Assembly: GCF_900110575.1 (NCBI RefSeq)
Contig: NZ_FOEF01000004.1
Coordinates: 434,001 to 498,000, forward strand
Direction of reading: 5' to 3'
Origin: Amycolatopsis saalfeldensis
Lineage (GTDB): Bacteria > Actinomycetota > Actinomycetes > Mycobacteriales > Pseudonocardiaceae
DNA: 64,000 nt
Shown: positions 24,217-30,994 of the stretch, in pieces
Position numbering within the stretch: the first letter of the stretch is position 1
Layout: each line of letters begins with the position of its first letter
Notes under the pieces: model-generated
Database searches by the model: none
What the model was told of the DNA's origin: nothing
Seen by the model: only the letters and a program-made list of their open reading frames with translations
Made by a program: the position numbers and the translations under genes

Positions 24217-26454
24217 TCATTCCGGCCCGTCGGCGACGGTGCGGAAGCCGATGGTGGCCGACCGGTCGAGGCTCGGCGCCATCAGCAGGTACTTGTTGTG
24301 CCGGTCGAGCCGGTAGGCGTCCTGATCGGACGGGAAGTACCAGCTCGCGCCCTGCGGCCGGTAGTAGGAGCCGCCGCGGACCACGGCGGCGGCGGTGTGC
24401 CGGTCGGTGAACTCGTTCGTCCACTGCCAGACGTTGCCGACCAGGTCGAGCACGCCGAACGGGCTCGCCCCGGCCGGATGCGCGGTCACGTCCGCGGGCC
24501 CTGGAATACCGTCTCGCGTGGACGTGGTGGCCGGCACCCGGCTCGCGTCGAAAGTGCTGCCCCACGGGTAGATCCGGCCGTCGAGGCCCTGTGCGGCGTA
24601 CTGCCATTCCCATTCGTTGGGCAGCCGCTTGCCCGCCCAGTCCGCGTACGCTCGGGCATCCTCGATCGACACCCAGGTGACCGGTTTGGCCGCCCAGCCG
24701 GACCGGTACCGGGGCTGCCGCGCGGCCGGCCAGTCCCAGTCCTTGAGGAAGTTGTGGTCGTCCCGCGGGTGGTAACCGGTGGCGGCCAGGAACTGCCGGT
24801 ACTGCTCGTTGGTCACCTCGGTCCGGTCGATGTGGAAGGCGCGGATCGAGAGCACGTGGCTGTGGTTCCGGGCCGGCCGGCTCTCCCACGGGTATTGCAC
24901 GTCGACCCCGAAGCCGTCCGGGCCTTCGATTTCGGTGCCGCTGACCGTGAACGGGAAATCCGCGGCCGGAATGGCCACCATGCCCGGCGGGGTGCCGCCG
25001 CGGGGCACGGCCGGGCGGATCGGCGTCATCTTCTGCGGCACCGTGATGTTCGCGGTGGAGAAGCTGCTCAACGGTTTCGCGGTCATCCGGCGCATCTCTC
25101 GCAGGAATCCGCCGAAACCCTGCGGCAACGCGGAATCGGGGCCGGCCAGGACCGCGCCGAAGCCCTCGGCCTCGATGGTGAACGAAAGGGTCGCGGTGCC
25201 GCCGGCGACCCTCGGGCGCAGTTCGACGCCGTGGTAGACGTCGTAGTAGCGCAGCCCGGCCTGGTGCGGTACCGCGAGCTGATTCCCTTCGGCAGCCTGG
25301 CCGCTCCGGTTGACCAGTGTCCACAGTGTACGTTCGCCACCCGGCCACTTGCTGGCGAAGACCGCGGAGTTCTGCATCGTCGGGGTGTGCGGTTCCCATT
25401 CCTGGCTGACCAGCAGGTCCGCGAATTCGCGTTCGATCGCCGAGACCCGGCGGGTGGCTTCGCAGTCCCGGTCGGTCATCTGGTTCCAGATGCCCCAGAT
25501 GCTCTCCCAGGATTCCAGCCCGGTGCCGTTGAAGAAGGCCGCCTGCAGCATGTCGATCTTGCTGGTGGACCAGCGGTTGTTGACGTGCACGGTGTGCCGC
25601 GGCTCGAGCCATTTGGTCAGGCTGACCTCCGGCGTGTACGGGAAGCCGATGTCCTGGTGGGTCTCCGGGTCGAGGTTCCAATAGCCCCAGCTCTGCGTGT
25701 TCCACTGCAGGGCGGCGTCGTCGCCCGCGCCCAGCTCCGGTTCGAGCACAAGCGGATTGCCCTGGTCGAGCGAGGCGGTGAAGTAGTCCTCGGTGACCTC
25801 GCGCATGGTGTCGCCGTTGAGGCCGTCCGCGCCGATCTCGGCCATGGTCGCGGGCAGCACGGCCGCCCAGGGCAGGCCGGGGTCGCGGGTGCCGACGTCC
25901 CAGGGATGGATGGGGAACAGGACCTTGACGCCGGCCCGGTGGAAGTCGGCCACCATCTCCCGCAGCGCGCCGATACCGCCGGGCAGGTCCCGGAACATCC
26001 GGTCGGTGTTGCGGTCGTCCACGCCGATGTTCGGGTAGGTGGGCCAGACCAGGACCGAATCGATGCCGCCGTAGCGCTGCCGCAGGCCGGCCAGGTACTT
26101 GTCCACGGTGTACCGGCCGGTGGCCCGGTCGTAGAAGTCGAGGTCGTGCACCATCATCTGCGGCTGGACGGGATTGCGCTGCGCCCAGGCGAGTTCCGGG
26201 CGGCGGTAGTTGCGGTCGTCGTAGCCGAGCTGGGCCCGGCGGCCGGTGCGCCACTGCCGCATCGCGGCCAGCCACGCGGTGGCGTCGGACGGCTTGCCGG
26301 GGCCGGCGATCCGGATCCACCGGAACTGCAGCGGGTACCCGGCCGCGGCCGCCGGACCACCGGTGAACAGCGGCGTCACGACGGCACCGGCCGCGGCGAG
26401 CGCCGCAGTCCGGAGGGCGGACCTGCGGGACAGTGCGAAAGCGTGGTCGTGCAT
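24217..26454 (-). CDS. Secreted Tat-type hydrolase-like protein fused to SUMF1/FGE-like domain
   Basis: 745 residues. A twin-arginine signal (SRRSALRTAALAAAGAVV) covers residues 9-40. Residues ~45-470 resemble a TIM-barrel glycoside-hydrolase-like domain (FHRAGVKVLFPIHPWDVGT; ADGLNGDTM), which I cannot assign to a numbered family. Residues ~500-745 form a formylglycine-generating-enzyme-like (SUMF1) domain: EVTNEQYRQFLAATGY, PVTWVSIEDARAYADWAGKR, LPNEWEWQYAA, GNVWQWTNEF, VVRGGSYY. The catalytic Cys of true FGE (GNVWEWC) is Thr here, so it is likely a binding or structural module. First gene of a LacI-controlled sugar-import operon; start supported by GAAGGGA. Confidence 0.78.
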   Translation of the reverse strand: MHDHAFALSRRSALRTAALAAAGAVVTPLFTGGPAAAAGYPLQFRWIRIAGPGKPSDATAWLAAMRQWRTGRRAQLGYDDRNYRRPELAWAQRNPVQPQMMVHDLDFYDRATGRYTVDKYLAGLRQRYGGIDSVLVWPTYPNIGVDDRNTDRMFRDLPGGIGALREMVADFHRAGVKVLFPIHPWDVGTRDPGLPWAAVLPATMAEIGADGLNGDTMREVTEDYFTASLDQGNPLVLEPELGAGDDAALQWNTQSWGYWNLDPETHQDIGFPYTPEVSLTKWLEPRHTVHVNNRWSTSKIDMLQAAFFNGTGLESWESIWGIWNQMTDRDCEATRRVSAIEREFADLLVSQEWEPHTPTMQNSAVFASKWPGGERTLWTLVNRSGQAAEGNQLAVPHQAGLRYYDVYHGVELRPRVAGGTATLSFTIEAEGFGAVLAGPDSALPQGFGGFLREMRRMTAKPLSSFSTANITVPQKMTPIRPAVPRGGTPPGMVAIPAADFPFTVSGTEIEGPDGFGVDVQYPWESRPARNHSHVLSIRAFHIDRTEVTNEQYRQFLAATGYHPRDDHNFLKDWDWPAARQPRYRSGWAAKPVTWVSIEDARAYADWAGKRLPNEWEWQYAAQGLDGRIYPWGSTFDASRVPATTSTRDGIPGPADVTAHPAGASPFGVLDLVGNVWQWTNEFTDRHTAAAVVRGGSYYRPQGASWYFPSDQDAYRLDRHNKYLLMAPSLDRSATIGFRTVADGPE

Positions 26455-26573
26455 GAGCGTTCCCTTCGCCGTTGAGGGGCCGTGTGAATCCGCTCGTTGC
26501 CTGCCCGGCTCGTCTGCAGCCGTGGCCTGCCGGCGGGTTGCCCGCGGCGGCCGGCCCGGTCGAAGAGCTCCGG

Positions 26574-26593
26574 TACGTAATCGATTGCGTAAC
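26574..26593. promoter_or_regulatory. LacI-type operator of the sugar operon
   Basis: TACGTAATCGATTGCGTAAC contains the CG-centred palindrome core GTAATCGATTGC. It lies just downstream of the predicted minus-strand transcription start for the operon. Confidence 0.78.
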
Positions 26594-26606
26594 CTGGCTG
26601 GGAAAC

Positions 26607-26636
26607 ATTGAAGACCCGCGGTTTCCGGTCTGTCAA
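26607..26636 (-). promoter_or_regulatory. Promoter of the sugar ABC operon
   Basis: On the minus strand: -35 TTGACA (26636-26631), 18-bp spacer, -10 TTCAAT (26612-26607). The LacI-type site at 26574-26593 lies immediately downstream, a classical repression position. Confidence 0.65.
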
Positions 26637-26676
26637 GGGCCAAGCGGGCGGACCCGGCGACACGCGGCGGGTCGGC

Positions 26677-26705
26677 TTGACGTCCGGGACGTAATCGATT
26701 ACAAA
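26677..26705 (+). promoter_or_regulatory. Promoter and operator of the lacI-type gene
   Basis: -35 TTGACG (26677-26682), 17-bp spacer, -10 TACAAA (26700-26705). A perfect palindrome GTAATCGATTAC (26691-26702) overlaps the -10 box, predicting autoregulation by the same repressor. Confidence 0.72.
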
Positions 26706-26734
26706 GCTCAAGCGCCGGAGCGAGGAGGTGTCCG

Positions 26735-27739
26735 ATGGCGGTGACCGTCGCCGACGTCGCTTCGCGCGCCGGCGTGTCGACGGCGTCGGTCTCCCGGGCG
26801 CTGTCCGGTGCCGACGGGGTCAGCGACGCGGTGCGGGAACGGGTCATCGCCGTCGCCGAGGCGCTGGGCTACCGGCCGAACACGGTCGCTCGATCCCTGC
26901 GGACCACCCGGACGCAGACTATCGGACTGATCCTCCCTGACGTGGTCAACTCGTTCTTCGGGGAGCTCGCCTGGGCCATCGAGGAGGCCGCGCACCAGTA
27001 CGGCTACAGCGTGATCCTGTGCAACGCCAACGAGGAGGCCGAACGCCAGGACGCCTACCTCGAGCTGATGCTGGCCCGGCGAGTGGACGGCCTGCTGCTG
27101 ACCCCGGTGCTCGGCGAGTCCTCCGCCCTGCAGGCCGCGGCGCGTCAGGGGGTGCCGATGGTGCTGGTGGACCGCGCGGTGCCGAAGATGACGGTGCCGG
27201 TGGTCCGGGCGGACGGCCGCCGGGCGATTTCCCGGCTGGTGGACCATCTGGTGGACCTGGGGCACGAGCGGATCGCGGTGATCACCGGCCCGCGGGGCAC
27301 GCTCACCGGCCGGGAGCGGCTCGCCGCCTTCCGCACCGCGATGCGGGCGCGATCCCTCGACCTGCCCCGTGAGCTGGTGCGGTTCGGCAACTTCCAGGCC
27401 GACAGCGGCCGGCGCGCCGCCACCGGGCTGCTCGACCTCGACGAGCCGCCCACCGCGGTGTTCGCCATCGACAACCTGATGGCACTGGGCGCCCTGCAGG
27501 AAATGCGCCGGCGCGGGCTGCGGATCGGCTCCGACATCGCGGTCAGCGGATTCGACGACCCGCCGTGGTTCCAGCTGCTGGACCCGCCGCTGACCACGGT
27601 GTCGCAGCCGGTCGGCCGGATGGGCGCGCTGGCGCTGGAGATGCTGATGGAGGCGATCGGCGGCGGCCGGCCCGAGTCCCACCTGCTGGACTGCGAGCTG
27701 GTCGTCCGGGCCTCGTGCGGGGAGCCGGCCGAGCCCTAG
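26735..27739 (+). CDS. LacI family repressor of the sugar ABC operon
   Basis: 334-residue repressor. The N-terminal LacI helix-turn-helix is VTVADVASRAGVSTASVSRA with the hinge helix near residues 48-58; the rest is a periplasmic-binding-protein-like sugar domain (FFGELAWAIEEAAHQYGYSV; FAIDNLMALGALQEMRRRGL). ATG 26735 has an AGGAGGTG ribosome-binding site. It is divergent from the importer operon, and matching operators (core GTAATCGATTAC) lie in both promoters. The inducer is presumably the imported sugar. Confidence 0.95.
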   Translation: MAVTVADVASRAGVSTASVSRALSGADGVSDAVRERVIAVAEALGYRPNTVARSLRTTRTQTIGLILPDVVNSFFGELAWAIEEAAHQYGYSVILCNANEEAERQDAYLELMLARRVDGLLLTPVLGESSALQAAARQGVPMVLVDRAVPKMTVPVVRADGRRAISRLVDHLVDLGHERIAVITGPRGTLTGRERLAAFRTAMRARSLDLPRELVRFGNFQADSGRRAATGLLDLDEPPTAVFAIDNLMALGALQEMRRRGLRIGSDIAVSGFDDPPWFQLLDPPLTTVSQPVGRMGALALEMLMEAIGGGRPESHLLDCELVVRASCGEPAEP

Positions 27740-29139
27740 AGCCGCGGCCGCTCGGCCGTGAGCGGATCGGCATCAAAGCCCGGGAAGCCGGGGAAGCCGG
27801 CGAAGGCTCGCGCGGTCGGCGGCGGCTGGGCGGGCAGCCCGGCCCAGCGGCGGATCGTCGCCGTCGCCTCGGCGGCCTGCGTGGCGGGCAGCTGCGCGAT
27901 GTTCGACCCGTGGTTGCCGCCCGGCACGAAGTAGCGGTAGGAGTCCTTGCTGCCGAAGCCGAGTTCGAACGGTTCCGCGCCCCAAGGGTCGTTCGAGCCG
28001 TAGACGAACAGCAGCTGCTTTCCCTGCGTCTTCACCCAGAAGTCGACGTCCGGCATCGCGAGGTAGTCGAAGCGCGGCAGCTTCACCGAAGCCGGCACGA
28101 ACGTCGCGGGCGCGTCGGCGCCGGGGTAGCGCAGCAGGTCCCGCAGGTAGCTGTCGTACGCCTCGGGCGAGCCGAGTTGCACCGCCGCCTGGTAGTAGTA
28201 CGGGATGTAGGGCTCCAGCTGCTGGTCGGAGTAGGTGTTGAGGCTCTCGACCTGCTCGAACCAGGACCAGACGGCGGCCGCGGGCGCGCCCGGCTTCGGC
28301 ACCGAAGCGCACGCCGACGCCGGCTGGTACTGCCAGAACGCGAAGTACGAGTCGATCACCGAGATCTCGAGCGACTTGTCCACCGAGCCGACGATCGAGA
28401 ACGTGTAACCGTTCTTCGCCGCGTCGGCCTTCGCCAGCTCGCCGAGTTCGTCGCGCCGTTTCAGCGCGTCACGCTGGATCGCCTTGAGCGACGCGCGGCA
28501 GGCGGGATCGCCGACGTGCGCGAGGAAGTCGTTGTAACGGTCGAGCGGGTCGATCACGTCGTTCGGCGCGACGTAGGGGATGGTGCCGTCGACGTCGCCG
28601 GGGAAGAACCGGCGGAAGTAGGTGGCCGTCATGCCGCCCTTGCTGCCGCCGGTGGCGAGCCATTTGCCCGGGTAGATCCGCTTGAACGCCTGCACGGCGG
28701 CGTGCTCGTCGGCCGCGGCCTGCCAGATGGTGAGCTGCCGCGACCAGTCCGCGGGCTCCGGCCGTGACGGGGTGAAGTAGCGGTATTCCATGGAGAGCTG
28801 GTTGCCGTCGACGATCTTCGTCGGCTCCGAGCGGTTGGGCGCGGTGGAGACGTTGTAACCGCTGGTGAAGGCGACCGTCGGGGCGCTGAAGTCGCGGTGC
28901 AGCAGGGTGAACCGCTGCTCGAACGACGGCCCGTGCGGGTTCCGGTGGTCCGCCGGCTGGGTGAGGGTCAGCTCGAAGAAGCGGAACCCGGCCGGCGCCG
29001 GGTCCTCGGACACGACCGTCAGCCCGGGCACCTTGGCGAGCTCGGCCTTGATGTCGCGGTCACCAGCGGCGCCCGCGACTCCCACCAGGGCCGCGGCCGA
29101 AATCAGAACCGTCGACAAGACGGTGAGCAGCCTGCGCAC
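27736..29139 (-). CDS. Secreted S37-family tripeptidyl aminopeptidase
   Basis: 467-residue secreted serine peptidase of the Streptomyces PS-10 (S37) type. A Sec signal peptide (residues 1-25, LLTVLSTVLISAAALVGVAGA) precedes an alpha/beta-hydrolase domain. The nucleophile elbow is TGGSKGGMTATYF, the acid is in YGSNDPWG and the His in GGNHGSN. The family releases tripeptides from protein N-termini outside the cell. GTG 29139 is supported by a GGAGG ribosome-binding site 6 bp upstream. The C-terminus overlaps the convergent LacI gene by 4 bp and has a FPGFPGF run. Confidence 0.92.
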   Translation of the reverse strand: MRRLLTVLSTVLISAAALVGVAGAAGDRDIKAELAKVPGLTVVSEDPAPAGFRFFELTLTQPADHRNPHGPSFEQRFTLLHRDFSAPTVAFTSGYNVSTAPNRSEPTKIVDGNQLSMEYRYFTPSRPEPADWSRQLTIWQAAADEHAAVQAFKRIYPGKWLATGGSKGGMTATYFRRFFPGDVDGTIPYVAPNDVIDPLDRYNDFLAHVGDPACRASLKAIQRDALKRRDELGELAKADAAKNGYTFSIVGSVDKSLEISVIDSYFAFWQYQPASACASVPKPGAPAAAVWSWFEQVESLNTYSDQQLEPYIPYYYQAAVQLGSPEAYDSYLRDLLRYPGADAPATFVPASVKLPRFDYLAMPDVDFWVKTQGKQLLFVYGSNDPWGAEPFELGFGSKDSYRYFVPGGNHGSNIAQLPATQAAEATATIRRWAGLPAQPPPTARAFAGFPGFPGFDADPLTAERPRL

Positions 29140-29235
29140 AGTGTCCTCCGAACGCCCGGACCATCCCCAGCCGTCGGATCCTCACAGACCGCCCGGAGCG
29201 GGGCAAGCCACCAAGGTCGGTTCTTTCCCGGCGCG

Positions 29236-29991
29236 TCAGGACCGCAGCACTCGGTCCACATAGGACTTCACGGCGGCCAGCGCGGCCTCGGAGCACCACA
29301 TCCGCTCGACGCCGTCGTCGTCGGACACCCGGTTCTCCGCGATCCGCTGGTGGTAGGGCCGGTGCAGCTGCGCCTTGGTGAGCGCGAACGGCTCGGCGGG
29401 CAGCTCGCCCAGCCGCGTGGCCAGCTCGCGGGCGCGGCCGAGCACCTCTTCGGCCGGTGCGATCTCGTCGACCAGGCCGCGGGCCAGCGCGTCCTCGCCC
29501 GGCACGGTCGCCCCGCTGTAGATCAGGCCGGGCAGCGGGTTCGTGCCGTACGCGCAGCGCAGGATCTCCAGCGCCGCGATCGGGAACGGCACGCCGACGA
29601 GCAGTTCCGTGACGCCGAGCCGGGCCGGCCCGGCGGCGAGCACCCGGTGGTCGCACGCGGCGGCCAGCACCAGCCCGCCCGCGATCGCGTGCCCGTTGAC
29701 GGCGGCCACCACCGGCCGCGGGAAGCCGAAGACCGCCAGCAGCGCGTCGGACAGCGCGGGCAGGAACTCGCTGACGTAGCCGGCGCCGCCCTCGTCGATG
29801 CTGAGCAGGTCGACGCCCGCGGAGAACATCGAGCCGGTCCCGGTGAGCACGACGGCCTTGGCGCCGGCGGCTTCGGCCTCCCCGAGCTGGAGGACCAGTT
29901 CCCGGCAGGTGGCCGTGTCGAGGGTGTTGCCGCGGCCGTGATCGAGGGTCACGAGGGCGACGCCGGCGTCGAGTTCGAGATGGATCGTCAC
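29236..29991 (-). CDS. Enoyl-CoA hydratase/isomerase family protein
   Basis: 251-residue crotonase-fold protein. The oxyanion-hole segments are GTGSMFSAGVDLLSIDEGG and NGHAIAGGLVLAAACDHRV. At the two usual catalytic Glu positions the sequence reads LGVTELLVGVPFP, so one Glu is kept. The reaction is probably hydration or isomerisation of a short acyl-CoA; exact substrate unknown. GTG 29991 is favoured by a TACGGT -10 box 7 nt upstream (minus strand 30004-29999), giving a leaderless transcript. Confidence 0.9.
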   Translation of the reverse strand: MTIHLELDAGVALVTLDHGRGNTLDTATCRELVLQLGEAEAAGAKAVVLTGTGSMFSAGVDLLSIDEGGAGYVSEFLPALSDALLAVFGFPRPVVAAVNGHAIAGGLVLAAACDHRVLAAGPARLGVTELLVGVPFPIAALEILRCAYGTNPLPGLIYSGATVPGEDALARGLVDEIAPAEEVLGRARELATRLGELPAEPFALTKAQLHRPYHQRIAENRVSDDDGVERMWCSEAALAAVKSYVDRVLRS

Positions 29992-30055
29992 GCCGGTGAC
30001 CGTACCGTCCTCCGGCCGCCCGCGTCGGGCGACGGGCAGCCGGAGGGCGGGCGGG

Positions 30056-30994
30056 TCAGCTCGTGATGTCCTTGCGCGCGAACCGGCGGCCGGCCAGCAG
30101 CAGGAACACCGTGCTGTAGATCAGCGACGACAGCACCCCGCTGGCCATGTTCGACCAGTCGATGTCGGTCGAGATCAGGTCGATCCAGGCGAACGAGTAG
30201 TGCGTGGGCAGGTAGTTGCGCAGCCCTTCCAGCGCGGTGATCTGGTCCAGGATCTGCGACAGGATCGCCACCAGCACGGCGCCGCCGACCGCGCCGAGCG
30301 GCGCCTCGACCGACACGCTCAGCAGCAGCGCCAGCCCGGCCACCCAGGCCAGCTGCACCACGATGTACACAGTGGACAGCAGGAGCGCGACCATGCTCTG
30401 GCCGAAGGTCACCGAGTCGCCGGTGGGGCTGATCGCGTCGCCCGTGCCGTACCAGATCACGCCGACCAGCAGCGAGACCAGCGGCAGCAGCACCAGCGCC
30501 GCGGCGGACAGCAGGCCCGACACGATCGCCTTCTGCCGCAGCACCCGGTGCCGCGGCACCGGGATGGCGAGCAGGTACTTCAGGCTCGACCACGAGGATT
30601 CGCTGGCCACCGTGTCGCCGAAGAACAGCGCCACGATCATCGGCAGCAGGAACGTCCCGGACACGAACAGCGCGAGCACCACGAAGTTCGGCGCGCTCGC
30701 CGTCGCGAGGTCCACGAACCCGCCCGAGCGGGCGTTCGGGTTCGACTGCCCGATCTCGAACGCCACCACGAGGATGAACGGCAGGAGCACGACGAACCCG
30801 AGCACCAGCTGGGTCCGGCGCCGCTTGAGCTGGCGCTTGAGCTCGACGCCGAGCCGCAGCGTGCGGTCGGCGCGGTAGCCGGCCACGGCGCCGTCCGGGC
30901 CGACCTCCGCCCGTTCGTGCGACGCGAGGTCGCTCAGCTCCTGCAACGCGGCCGGGTCGGTGTGCACCCCGCCGGAGCTGTTGGTGTCGTTCAT
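30056..30994 (-). CDS. ABC-2 type exporter permease
   Basis: 312-residue permease with a ~60-residue cytoplasmic N-terminus and six helices. The conserved ABC-2 loop is visible as VASESSWSSLKYLLAIPVPR, followed by HRVLRQKAIVSGLLSAAALV. Its ATG overlaps the stop of the hydrolase-ATPase fusion gene by 4 bp, so the two form a single exporter unit. The substrate is unknown. Confidence 0.9.
   Translation of the reverse strand: MNDTNSSGGVHTDPAALQELSDLASHERAEVGPDGAVAGYRADRTLRLGVELKRQLKRRRTQLVLGFVVLLPFILVVAFEIGQSNPNARSGGFVDLATASAPNFVVLALFVSGTFLLPMIVALFFGDTVASESSWSSLKYLLAIPVPRHRVLRQKAIVSGLLSAAALVLLPLVSLLVGVIWYGTGDAISPTGDSVTFGQSMVALLLSTVYIVVQLAWVAGLALLLSVSVEAPLGAVGGAVLVAILSQILDQITALEGLRNYLPTHYSFAWIDLISTDIDWSNMASGVLSSLIYSTVFLLLAGRRFARKDITS

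Noticed and set aside
26521..26735. Attachment site or mobile-element border near the lacI-type gene
   Set aside because: The repeated TAATCGATTA words are operators with promoter spacing, not att or inverted terminal repeats; no integrase or transposase is adjacent.
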